Part shown: one piece after another, positions 5,997 through 12,061 of the stretch
How positions within the stretch are numbered: the first letter of the stretch is position 1
Layout of the letters: each line of letters starts with the position of its first letter
NCBI GenBank assembly: GCA_002448395.1
Contig: DJXS01000132.1
Coordinates: forward strand, 1 to 12,061
DNA from: Lachnospiraceae bacterium UBA6998
GTDB lineage: Bacteria > Bacillota > Clostridia > Lachnospirales > Lachnospiraceae
Direction: 5' to 3'
Length of the DNA: 12,061 nt
Position numbers and translations under genes: made by a program
The notes under the pieces: model-generated
What the model was told of the DNA's origin: nothing
What the model saw: the letters and a program-made list of their open reading frames with translations, nothing else
The model's database searches: none

Positions 5997-8084
5997 ATGA
6001 ATTGTAAAATTCTACATGAAACCCATGGCCGGATGCGGGTGCGGATGCTGTTAAAACGGATGACAGGAGCACAGGCAGACCGGCTCCATTATTATCTGCT
6101 CGCCCAGGAAGGCGTTATGAAAGTGACGGTTTCCGAGCGCACGATGGACGCCACGATCCTGTTCGAGCCGGGCGCGGAGGGCGCCAGAGATGCCGTGGTG
6201 GCGGCTTTGGCAGCCTTCGATCTCGCGCAGTCCCCGGTGGATGTGCCGGACCATACCGGGCGGGAGTTGAACAGAGACTTTGAGGACAAGCTGTTTTTCC
6301 TTGTGGCCCGCCGGGCCGCCTGCATGTTTGTCCTGCCTCCGATCCTTCGGAATCTGGTCTGTCTGACAAGCGCGGTTCATTATTTTGGCAGTGCTCTTAA
6401 GTGCCTGCAGCGAGGAAAGCTCGAGGTACCCGTCCTGGACGCGACGACAATTTCCGTATCCATCCTGCGCGGAAACTGGTCGACCGCCGGATCTGTCATG
6501 TTCCTGCTGGACGCCGGCTCCCTTCTGGAGGAGTGGACGCACAAAAAATCCGTTGACGATCTCGCCCGCCGCATGTACATCAACGTAGACAGCGCGTGGG
6601 TCAAAACAGAGAACGCCGAAGAGGTGCTCGTGCCCGTCAGCAAAATAGCGCCGGACGACCACATTATTGTCCGCACGGGCAATGTCATTCCGCTCGACGG
6701 TGTAGTCGTCGCCGGGGAAGGTGCAGTTAATCAGGCTTCCATGACAGGCGAGTCGCTCCCTGTGCGCAAGGAAGCAGGAGCTTACGTCTATGCGGGTACT
6801 GTCCTGGAAGAAGGCGAGCTGGAAATTTGTGTGAAAAAGGCGCTCGGAAGCGGCCGCTACGACAAGATCATCCACATGATCGAGGAATCCGAGAAGCTTA
6901 AGTCTTCCACGGAGGCCCGGGCGGCACATCTTGCCGATTCCCTGGTCCCCTGGTCATTGGGCGGTTCAGCAGCGGCATGGCTGCTTACGCGGAATGCGCA
7001 GCGGGCTCTCTCTTTTTTGATGGTCGATTTTTCCTGCGCGCTCAAGCTGGCGATGCCGATCTCGGTCCTCTCCGCTATGCGCGAATGCAGTGATCACCAC
7101 ATTAATGTGAAGGGCGGGAAATTCCTGGAAGCGGTCTCGTCGGCAGACACGATCGTGTTCGACAAGACCGGCACGCTCACGCGCGCCACGCCGAGCGTCC
7201 GCAAGGTAATCGCATTCGACGGCCAGGATGAAAATGAGATGCTGCGTCTGGCAGCCTGCCTGGAAGAACACTTTCCGCACTCCATTGCAAATGCAGTCGT
7301 GAGTGAGGCCAAAAATCGAGGCCTGGTCCACGAAGAGAGGCATACAAAGGTCGAGTATGTTGTCGCTCACGGCATCGCGAGCTCGATCAACGGCGTACGG
7401 GCGCTGATCGGGAGTTACCACTTTATCTTTGAAGACGAAAAAACGGCTATGCCTGCAGATAAGGCAGATTTAGAGCGATTTGCTGAACTTCCGGACGACT
7501 GCTCGCTTCTGTATTTAGCCCTTGACGGAAAACTTGCGGCCGTCATCTGCATAGAAGATCCCATTCGTGAAGAAGCAATGCGGGTTGTAAAGGACTTGCA
7601 TGACGTGGGATTTACGCGCGTCGTCATGATGACCGGTGACAGCCGGAAAACGGCTGCTGCCGTAGCAAACAGACTTGGGATGGATGAGTTCTATGCCGAA
7701 GTGCTCCCCGAAGATAAGGCGGCCTTTATCCGCCGGGAACATGACGCAGGAAGAAAAGTTGTGATGATCGGAGACGGGATCAACGACTCTCCGGCCCTTT
7801 CCGAGGCAGACGCGGGCGTCGCGATCGCTGCCGGCGCGGCTATTGCTCGCGAAATCGCTGACATAACGATCTCCGCAGATAACCTGCAGGAGCTTATCGT
7901 CCTGCGGCAGCTCAGCAACCGTTTGATGGATAGGATCGACAACAACTACCGCCGCATCATGCTCTTCAACGGAGGGCTGATCGCTTTGGGTCTCTTTGGT
8001 GTGATGCCGCCGGCAACTTCGGCGCTGTGCCACAATATTTCGACTATCTATTTCAGTTTGGACAGTATGAAAAATCTTCTCTAA
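5997..8084 (+). CDS. P1B-type heavy-metal ATPase, FezB/P1B-6-like
   Basis: A 695-aa metal-transporting P-type ATPase. The N-terminus is an HMA2-like domain without CxxC but with an arginine-rich start (GRMRVRMLLKR, 11-21). Core motifs are TGES (250-253), phosphorylated Asp389 in DKTGTLT, MTGD (545-548) and GDGIND (592-597). The membrane metal site is SCALKLAMP (346-354), not CPC, and the last helix has CHNIST (678-683). These mark a P1B subgroup outside the Cu and Zn/Cd classes. An arginine-rich N-terminus with an SCA-type motif is what I recall for ferrosome P1B-6 ATPases, which load iron into membrane granules; Mn, Zn or Fe efflux are alternatives. The usual His-Pro dipeptide of the nucleotide domain is His428-Ser429. 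The ribosome binding site is weak (GTGAG), suggesting dependence on the upstream gene. Confidence 0.9.
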   Translation: MNCKILHETHGRMRVRMLLKRMTGAQADRLHYYLLAQEGVMKVTVSERTMDATILFEPGAEGARDAVVAALAAFDLAQSPVDVPDHTGRELNRDFEDKLFFLVARRAACMFVLPPILRNLVCLTSAVHYFGSALKCLQRGKLEVPVLDATTISVSILRGNWSTAGSVMFLLDAGSLLEEWTHKKSVDDLARRMYINVDSAWVKTENAEEVLVPVSKIAPDDHIIVRTGNVIPLDGVVVAGEGAVNQASMTGESLPVRKEAGAYVYAGTVLEEGELEICVKKALGSGRYDKIIHMIEESEKLKSSTEARAAHLADSLVPWSLGGSAAAWLLTRNAQRALSFLMVDFSCALKLAMPISVLSAMRECSDHHINVKGGKFLEAVSSADTIVFDKTGTLTRATPSVRKVIAFDGQDENEMLRLAACLEEHFPHSIANAVVSEAKNRGLVHEERHTKVEYVVAHGIASSINGVRALIGSYHFIFEDEKTAMPADKADLERFAELPDDCSLLYLALDGKLAAVICIEDPIREEAMRVVKDLHDVGFTRVVMMTGDSRKTAAAVANRLGMDEFYAEVLPEDKAAFIRREHDAGRKVVMIGDGINDSPALSEADAGVAIAAGAAIAREIADITISADNLQELIVLRQLSNRLMDRIDNNYRRIMLFNGGLIALGLFGVMPPATSALCHNISTIYFSLDSMKNLL

Positions 8085-8092
8085 TTTTAAGA

Positions 8093-8135
8093 CGACCTCT
8101 GGGGTACTTTGCAATGCAAACCACCCCAGAGGTCC
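8093..8135. repeat. Inverted pair of GACCTCTGGGG repeats between convergent genes
   Basis: One copy (8093-8111, reverse orientation) and one (8117-8135, forward) face each other. They form a hairpin of 12 bp (GACCTCTGGGGT/ACCCCAGAGGTC), a 2-nt mismatch, then TTTGCA/TGCAAA with a single-base tip. It starts 9 bp after the ATPase stop and 35 bp before the end of the convergent Xre gene, a place where a bidirectional terminator is expected. U-tracts are poor on both sides. Confidence 0.8.
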
Positions 8136-8169
8136 TGTTATTTTCGGCCCGCACAATATTCAGTTTTTA

Positions 8170-8418
8170 TTATCCGCACTTAACGTCGATCGTGTCCGTG
8201 GCGATGATCTCATCGACCGTCACGTCGAACATTGCAGCCAGGATCACCATATTGTCGATCGTAGGCATTGCTGTTCCGTGGATCCACTTGTAGATCGCCT
8301 GCGGAGTCGCGAAGCCGAACACCTCCTGCATATCCTTGACAGACATGCCTGCTCCGATACGCATACGGTTGATGTTCTGTCCGGTTGCGACAGTGTTGAT
8401 CATAGGAAATCTCATCAT
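8170..8418 (-). CDS. Xre-family HTH transcriptional regulator
   Basis: An 82-aa DNA-binding protein. A helix-turn-helix of Cro/C1 type spans about 14-72: NINRMRIGAGMSVKDMQEVF, then a turn, ATPQAIYKWIHGTAMPTID and LAAMFDVTVDEII. This is a single HTH domain with no ligand or oligomerisation domain and a short acidic tail. The ATG at 8418 is chosen for AGGAGG 6 nt upstream (a second ATG follows immediately). It is the last gene of a small module: promoter/palindrome (8865-8910), 56-aa ORF, terminator, 30-aa ORF, possible 17-aa leader. It is the natural candidate to bind the palindrome over that promoter and repress its own module. It converges on the ATPase gene. Confidence 0.85.
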   Translation of the reverse strand: MMRFPMINTVATGQNINRMRIGAGMSVKDMQEVFGFATPQAIYKWIHGTAMPTIDNMVILAAMFDVTVDEIIATDTIDVKCG

Positions 8419-8468
8419 ACCGCACCTCCTATACACCGGCAGCGCCGGCGCATAGGAGAGCCGGTCAT
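8415..8468 (-). CDS. Possible 17-aa leader ORF coupled to xre
   Basis: MTGSPMRRRCRCIGGAV followed by TGA, whose last bases overlap the Xre start codon (ATGA). The ribosome binding site of xre lies inside it. Its own site (AAAAAGG, 4 nt away) is modest. A CCGGC-AGC-GCCGG hairpin (8436-8448) sits in the ORF. It may serve only to couple or tune translation of xre, or may not be translated at all. Confidence 0.25.
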   Translation of the reverse strand: MTGSPMRRRCRCIGGAV

Positions 8469-8477
8469 ACTGCCTTT

Positions 8478-8570
8478 TTATCTTTTGGTTTCAATCATGT
8501 GTTCATCCGTATCTTTCTCCCCCGAGGGGTTCGGAAGTGCCAGATATATATCAAAAATCCGCTTTTTCAT
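8478..8570 (-). CDS. 30-aa small ORF upstream of xre
   Basis: Reads MKKRIFDIYLALPNPSGEKD and ten more residues, with a strong AAAGGAG site before its ATG. It begins with a Lys-rich start and a short amphipathic stretch and ends acidic/basic (DEHMIETKR). No family is recognised and it has no membrane segment. It lies between the terminator at 8599-8630 and xre, with only about 28 bp after the terminator, too little for a promoter. It would therefore be expressed by readthrough with xre. Ribosome site, position and codon use are plausible, but a 30-codon ORF can arise by chance. Confidence 0.4.
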   Translation of the reverse strand: MKKRIFDIYLALPNPSGEKDTDEHMIETKR

Positions 8571-8598
8571 TTTTTCTCCTTTCCTCTTTCAGGAATAC

Positions 8599-8630
8599 AA
8601 AAAAGCCGCCTGTCTTTTCGGACAAGCGGC
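8599..8630 (-). terminator. Intrinsic terminator / attenuator
   Basis: On the minus strand GCCGCTTGTC pairs with GACAGGCGGC (10 positions, one G-U) around a 6-nt loop CGAAAA, followed by TTTTTT. It comes 23 bp after the 56-aa gene's stop and before the 30-aa ORF and xre, so partial readthrough would set xre expression. Confidence 0.85.
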
Positions 8631-8653
8631 ATTGATCATTTCAATCAATTCGG

Positions 8654-8824
8654 TCACACGGCGGCGCACACAGCGTCCCCGTCTTCCGAAAATCCACTTG
8701 GTCCGTTCATATTGAGGCAAGCACGAATAAGCCTCTCCGCTTCTTTGGCGGACGGCATAGTTCTTCCCTGAAGATCATACTTATAATCTGAATGCATGAA
8801 ACTGTTTGTAAATATCTGCAGCAT
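8654..8824 (-). CDS. 56-aa hypothetical protein
   Basis: A short protein starting MLQIFTNSFMHSDYKYDLQG and ending EDGDAVCAAV. No signal peptide or membrane helix is seen. The middle (MPSAKEAERLIRACLNMNG) is probably one helix. No family is recognised. The ATG at 8824 has AAAGGAG at a good distance, and a strong promoter lies 41 bp upstream; a longer frame from 8893 would start inside the promoter and is rejected. A terminator follows 23 bp after its stop. It heads the Xre module, so it may be the module's effector or a target of xre. Clean promoter, ribosome site and terminator make it likely to be real. Confidence 0.65.
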   Translation of the reverse strand: MLQIFTNSFMHSDYKYDLQGRTMPSAKEAERLIRACLNMNGPSGFSEDGDAVCAAV

Positions 8825-8864
8825 TGCCTCTCCTTTCCGGACCAGTAGCCCTTTTTTGCTATTT

Positions 8865-8893
8865 AATATAACACGAGTGATCATGTCTGTCAT
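8865..8893 (-). promoter_or_regulatory. Sigma-A promoter of the 56-aa gene
   Basis: On the minus strand the -35 is ATGACA (8888-8893), the spacer exactly 17 nt, and the -10 TATATT (8865-8870), each one mismatch from consensus. The start point should be near 8858, giving a leader of about 34 nt before the ATG. Confidence 0.75.
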
Positions 8894-8910
8894 TATACTT
8901 GTAGTATAAT
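8892..8910. promoter_or_regulatory. 19-bp palindrome, likely operator
   Basis: ATTATAC-TTGTA-GTATAAT has perfect 7-bp arms and overlaps the first bases of the -35 box of the 56-aa gene's promoter. Size and place fit the operator of a dimeric HTH repressor; the Xre protein encoded 470 bp downstream is the obvious candidate. Confidence 0.6.
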
Positions 8911-8977
8911 TTTTCAGACCCTCTACTATTACTTACGCAAAAATCGATAAAAATCAACGGCGTAGTACATCTGCTCC

Positions 8978-10459
8978 TCAGATCAAAAACTGCTCTTTCA
9001 CCGCCCTCTTAAGTGTCCACATCCTGTTGAAGGTATCCCCCTCGATCCGGAAGAAGTGCTCTGCCTCTGTGGGGAAGATCCTCGATGTAAAGACCGCGTC
9101 GCCATCGTTGACGAAGATCTCGATAGAGCTGCTGTCCACAAAGATCCTGAAATGGGACAGGCCGTTCTCGAGCGGCCTCGTGCGGCTCTCACCCTCCTGC
9201 TCGTTGAAGCGGATCTGCATGCCGCTGCGGTCCACGGTGATCTCCCCTCGCTCCTCGCTGTAGCAGATCGAAAGCCCGCCTTTTCCGGCTTCGTCCGTGA
9301 ACATGTACAGGTTGACGTCGCCTTTGCGGCAGTCCAGCTCGACTTCCGCCGCACGGGGCAGCACGAAGCAGCCGGCTTCATTGGCATCGAACGGCAGCTT
9401 TTCATCCCTGAGCTTCTTGAGTTCAGGGAGCGGCTGCTGGATCAGACGTCTGCCTCTGACCGTCAGCTCTCTGGGCAGCGTCAAGCATCCTGCCCAGTCC
9501 TCTTCATCTGTCGGATAGGACACGTCGGGCACTCCCATCCACGCGATCAGAATCGCCTTGTCCGCATCCTGCAGGTTGTTGGCACAGGCCGCCGCATAGG
9601 AATCGAAGCCAAAATCCAGCACGTGGAACTGTCCGTCAGGCGTAAAGGTCAGTGTCTCCCAATCCATATTGCCGATGATATAGCCGTTGTGGTTCTGGCT
9701 CTGTCCTCTGCCCGGAATAGTCAGGTGCTGCGGGCACAGAAGCAGGACATCCCTGCCTCCGATGTGCTCCACCGACGGGCACTCCCACATATCGCCAAAA
9801 GATTCAAAGCCCGGCACTTTCATCTCTCCCAGGAAGGTCCAGCCATGCTGCAGATCCTCCGAAGAGTAGATCAGCGCGCATCCCCTCTTGTCCTTTGTCT
9901 GGGCGCCGATGATCATGTAGTACGTGTCGCTGCCCGGAATGCGGATGATCTTGGGGTCCCTCTGGTGCTCTGTGTAGTCAGGATTCGCTCCGAACAGCGG
10001 CAGAGGATATTTCTCCGGCCAGCCGTCGTTTCCAAGCCTGGCAAGGCAGGTATAAGCGTGGCGGGTCCAGTCCGCGTCGCGGTGGTTGCCCGTGTAATAG
10101 AGGTATATTTTGTCATCGATGGGCATGGCGGATCCGGAATAGACGCCCTTGTTGTCATATCCTTCCTCCTGGTCGGGAAGAAGGCAGACACCCAGATTCT
10201 TCCATGTCACCAGGTCCTTCGAAATGATGTGGTACCAGTGCTTGAGTCCATGCACAGCGCCCCAGGGACACCACTGATAGAACAAATGCCAGCGGTTGTC
10301 GTGCCACACAAACCCGTTCGGATCGTTCATCAGGCCGGTCACCGCCTGGTTGTGAAAAGTCTGGCGGTATCCGGATTTCGAGATCCTGTCATACAGTTCC
10401 TTGAGCTCCTGAGGATCCTTCAGATAGCGATACTTCTCTTCCCTTGTCCATTCCCTCAT
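8978..10459 (-). CDS. GH32 sucrose-6-phosphate hydrolase / beta-fructofuranosidase
   Basis: A 493-aa glycoside hydrolase family 32 enzyme, normal length for ScrB/SacA-type proteins. The nucleophile is Asp46 in MNDPNG (44-49), the transition-state stabiliser Asp168 in RDP (167-169) and the acid/base Glu226 in WECP (225-228). The usual Trp before MNDPNG is Leu43. A five-blade propeller domain (about 30-350) is followed by a beta-sandwich (about 370-490). There is no signal peptide, so it acts in the cytoplasm, cleaving sucrose-6-phosphate, sucrose or short fructans taken up by a transporter not in this window. The ATG at 10459 has AGGAGGG 7 nt upstream. It appears to be a single-gene unit bounded upstream by the 10592-10618 terminator. 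No clear terminator was found downstream. Confidence 0.93.
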   Translation of the reverse strand: MREWTREEKYRYLKDPQELKELYDRISKSGYRQTFHNQAVTGLMNDPNGFVWHDNRWHLFYQWCPWGAVHGLKHWYHIISKDLVTWKNLGVCLLPDQEEGYDNKGVYSGSAMPIDDKIYLYYTGNHRDADWTRHAYTCLARLGNDGWPEKYPLPLFGANPDYTEHQRDPKIIRIPGSDTYYMIIGAQTKDKRGCALIYSSEDLQHGWTFLGEMKVPGFESFGDMWECPSVEHIGGRDVLLLCPQHLTIPGRGQSQNHNGYIIGNMDWETLTFTPDGQFHVLDFGFDSYAAACANNLQDADKAILIAWMGVPDVSYPTDEEDWAGCLTLPRELTVRGRRLIQQPLPELKKLRDEKLPFDANEAGCFVLPRAAEVELDCRKGDVNLYMFTDEAGKGGLSICYSEERGEITVDRSGMQIRFNEQEGESRTRPLENGLSHFRIFVDSSSIEIFVNDGDAVFTSRIFPTEAEHFFRIEGDTFNRMWTLKRAVKEQFLI

Positions 10460-10483
10460 TCTATTACCCTCCTGAATCTATCC

Positions 10484-10560
10484 CATTAACAGTCTCCCCT
10501 GATGTAAATTCTTAGATGTGATTCTATTTTACTATACTTTCAGTGTGTAAAAAAGCAGAC
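10484..10560 (-). promoter_or_regulatory. AT-rich upstream region of the GH32 gene
   Basis: On the minus strand TATAGT and TAAAAT/TAGAAT boxes lie within about 20 bp of each other after a TTTTTTACA stretch. A promoter must lie here, because a terminator closes the preceding operon, but no -35/-10 pair with 17-bp spacing stands out. No clear operator or catabolite (cre) site was recognised. Confidence 0.35.
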
Positions 10561-10591
10561 AAGGTATAGTCCTCTGCTGTATACAAAAAGA

Positions 10592-10618
10592 AGCCGCTGA
10601 AGGCACCCTTCAGCGGCT
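10592..10618 (-). terminator. Intrinsic terminator of the tartrate/malate operon
   Basis: AGCCGCTGAAGG (10592-10603) and CCTTCAGCGGCT (10607-10618) form a perfect 12-bp stem with a 3-nt loop. On the minus strand it is followed by TCTTTTTG. It lies 19 bp after the dehydrogenase stop codon. Confidence 0.9.
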
Positions 10619-10636
10619 CAAACAGCATTTTAATAT

Positions 10637-11704
10637 TCACTTTCTCAAGAGTTCAACAAACGCGTCTCCGCACTCGGAAGTCTTCGCGTTTCCTCCCTGA
10701 TCGGGAGTGAGCTTGTCTCTGCGCTCCGTCAGCATTACTTCCATCGTATCCAGGATCTTCTTCCCCAGTTCCTCGTATCCGAAGAAATCAAGAAGCTGCG
10801 ATGCGGACCATATTGCCGCCAGCGGATTGGCGATCTGCTGTCCTGCGATGTCCGGCGCAGATCCGTGGATCGGTTCAAACATAGAGGGGAACTTCCTCTC
10901 CGGATTCAGGTTGGCGCCTGCTGCCAGCCCCATGCCGCCCGCGATCGCCGCGCCCAGGTCGGTCAGAATATCACCGAACAGGTTGGATGTGACCACGATC
11001 TGGAACCTTCCTGGATCCTTGACCATAAACATCGACGCCGCGTCCACAAGGAGCGAGTGCGTTTCCACATCCGGATATTCCTCCCCTACTTCCTTGAAAA
11101 CGCTGTCCCAGAAGACCATCGAGTAGTTGAGCGCATTTGCCTTGCTGACACTGGTAAGTGTCTTGTGCTCCTTCCTCGCCAGCTCATACGCGTACCTTAT
11201 GACACGCTCCGTGCCCGTGCGCGAGAAAACGCTGTCCTGGATGACTACCTCATTAGGCTGCCCTTTGTAGAGCCAAGCGCCCTGCCCGGAGTACTCGCCT
11301 TCCGTGTTCTCCCGGATGAAGGTCATATTGATCTCTTCTTCCTTCACATCTTTCAGCGGGCACTGCGCTCCCTTCAGGAGCTTAACCGGTCTCAGGTTTA
11401 TATACTGGTCAAAATCGTGACGGATCCTGATCAGAAGCCCCCGCAGGGAGACATTGTCCGGAACTCCCGGATAGCCGACTGCTCCCAGAAGGATCGCGTC
11501 ATATTTTGCCAAAATCTCAATTCCGTCCTCCGGCATCATCTGTCCGGTCTTCAGATAATACTCGCAGCCCCATGGGAAATCTGTGAAGGAAAACCGAAAA
11601 CTTCCGTCGAGTGATGCCGCGGCCTCCAGCACTTTTTTGCATTCCGCCATGACTTCCGGTCCGATTCCGTCTCCCGCAACGACCGCGATCTGGTATTCCT
11701 TCAT
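10637..11704 (-). CDS. Tartrate / D-malate dehydrogenase (isopropylmalate dehydrogenase family)
   Basis: A 355-aa NAD-dependent beta-decarboxylating dehydrogenase. Family marks are GDGIGPEV (11-18), the substrate arginines in LLIRIRHDFDQYINLRP (R93/R95, R105) and IREN (R131), Lys188, Asp221, and the signature NLFGDILTDLGAAIAGGMGL (241-260). The stretch VPDNVSLRGLLIRIRHDFDQ matches tartrate/D-malate dehydrogenases better than leucine-pathway LeuB, and no leu genes flank it. Such enzymes oxidise and decarboxylate tartrate or D-malate, giving glycerate- or pyruvate-level products. The ATG at 11704 is chosen for AGGAGG 5 nt upstream; a GTG at 11719 precedes that site. It starts 21 bp after the dehydratase beta subunit stop, so the two are one operon. 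Confidence 0.85.
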   Translation of the reverse strand: MKEYQIAVVAGDGIGPEVMAECKKVLEAAASLDGSFRFSFTDFPWGCEYYLKTGQMMPEDGIEILAKYDAILLGAVGYPGVPDNVSLRGLLIRIRHDFDQYINLRPVKLLKGAQCPLKDVKEEEINMTFIRENTEGEYSGQGAWLYKGQPNEVVIQDSVFSRTGTERVIRYAYELARKEHKTLTSVSKANALNYSMVFWDSVFKEVGEEYPDVETHSLLVDAASMFMVKDPGRFQIVVTSNLFGDILTDLGAAIAGGMGLAAGANLNPERKFPSMFEPIHGSAPDIAGQQIANPLAAIWSASQLLDFFGYEELGKKILDTMEVMLTERRDKLTPDQGGNAKTSECGDAFVELLRK

Positions 11705-11725
11705 AATCTCCTCCTTCACAGCTCC

Positions 11726-12061
11726 TTATTTGATAAATCCGACCTGCTTGCTGATCAGCTCTACCTGCTCGTCTTTCTTACGATTATACTCCACTTTCTT
11801 CTCCTCGAAGTAATTTCTTCCGTAGGAGTCAATGGAAACGATGAGGGGGCCGAATTCCTTTACGTGGCTGTGCCAGAGGGTCTCAGGCATTCCGAGGTCC
11901 TTCCACTGAGCTTCTACGATCTCTTCCACTTCCGTTGCCGCAACTACAGCGTTGCCGGCGGGGAATACGCAGTGGATCGCGCCGAAGTCTTTGCATGCGC
12001 GCTCTGTGTTCTCTTTCATACCGCCCTTGCCGAGGATGACGCGGACGCCGGTGATCTTGAC
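11726..12061 (-). CDS. Fumarate hydratase / L-tartrate dehydratase beta subunit, C-terminal part
   Basis: A partial gene: the frame stays open to the window edge (12061), so the start lies outside. The 111 visible residues begin VKITGVRVILGKGGM and include CVFPAGNAVVAATEVEEIVEAQW and FGPLIVSIDSYGRNYFEEKK. This is the swivelling C-terminal (beta) domain of class I, iron-sulfur hydro-lyases such as FumA/B C-terminus and TtdB. Together with the alpha subunit (expected upstream, outside the window) it would interconvert fumarate and malate or dehydrate tartrate to oxaloacetate. The dehydrogenase immediately downstream favours tartrate or malate catabolism. The last residues (KKDEQVELISKQVGFIK) extend the fold by a short charged tail. 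Confidence 0.88.
   Translation of the reverse strand, partial: VKITGVRVILGKGGMKENTERACKDFGAIHCVFPAGNAVVAATEVEEIVEAQWKDLGMPETLWHSHVKEFGPLIVSIDSYGRNYFEEKKVEYNRKKDEQVELISKQVGFIK

Noticed and set aside
5997..8084. Copper or zinc/cadmium P1B ATPase (CopA/ZntA type)
   Set aside because: There is no CxxC metal-binding domain and the membrane motif is SCA rather than CPC.
9056..10489. 477-codon open frame on the plus strand opposite the GH32 gene
   Set aside because: Shadow of a GC-biased gene; no ribosome site or known motif, while the minus strand has all GH32 catalytic residues.
10637..11704. 3-isopropylmalate dehydrogenase (leuB)
   Set aside because: The family signature fits, but the substrate-loop sequence reads like tartrate/D-malate dehydrogenases and the neighbour is a fumarase/tartrate dehydratase, not leucine genes.
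1..12061. tRNA, rRNA or known riboswitch
   Set aside because: No T-loop consensus, rRNA-like block or riboswitch core was recognised on either strand by eye; a covariance search could not be run.

Overview
The window looks like a Clostridia (probably Lachnospiraceae) chromosome. The evidence is Gram-positive AGGAGG ribosome binding sites on nearly every gene, lipoproteins with short signal peptides, Firmicutes-type -10 boxes and protein families common in gut anaerobes. The genus cannot be fixed from the sequence. No phage, integrase or transposase gene is seen, but non-coding repeats fill many of the gaps.

Layout. Positions 1-5317 are almost all minus-strand genes. In transcription order they are: an Lrp/AsnC regulator; a stand-alone RNA polymerase alpha-CTD-like protein; a broken lipoprotein gene started by an ATGA overlap; an L,D-transpeptidase lipoprotein; a prephenate-dehydratase-like lipoprotein; a small Smr protein; an SDR oxidoreductase; and a metallophosphoesterase. 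The spaces hold a dispersed repeat with the core GACCTCTGGGG, a 33-bp perfect palindrome, and a degenerate five-unit tandem array of about 54 bp.

Positions 5345-5640 form a divergent promoter region with a good Fur-type box. From it a plus-strand operon runs: a small single-pass membrane protein (DUF6110-like) and a P1B-type ATPase with an arginine-rich N-terminus and an SCALK membrane motif. This pair resembles the FezA/FezB pair of iron-storage organelles (ferrosomes) and is the most interesting system in the window.

Positions 8089-8910, minus strand, hold a compact HTH (Xre) module. A strong promoter overlaps a 19-bp palindrome and is followed by a 56-aa protein, an intrinsic terminator, a 30-aa ORF, a possible 17-aa leader ORF and the Xre gene. 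Positions 8978-10459 (minus) encode a cytoplasmic GH32 sucrose(-6-phosphate) hydrolase with its own upstream region. Positions 10592-12061 (minus) hold the end of a catabolic operon: the beta subunit of a fumarase/tartrate dehydratase (cut by the window edge), then a tartrate/D-malate dehydrogenase, then a textbook terminator.

How the parts fit. The Lrp/alpha-CTD/lipoprotein genes were a translationally coupled operon whose last gene is now broken next to a repeat. The Fur box, small membrane protein and ATPase fit an iron-controlled transport or storage unit. The sugar and hydroxy-acid genes are ordinary carbon catabolism. All functions are inferred from motifs read by eye; no database search was possible.
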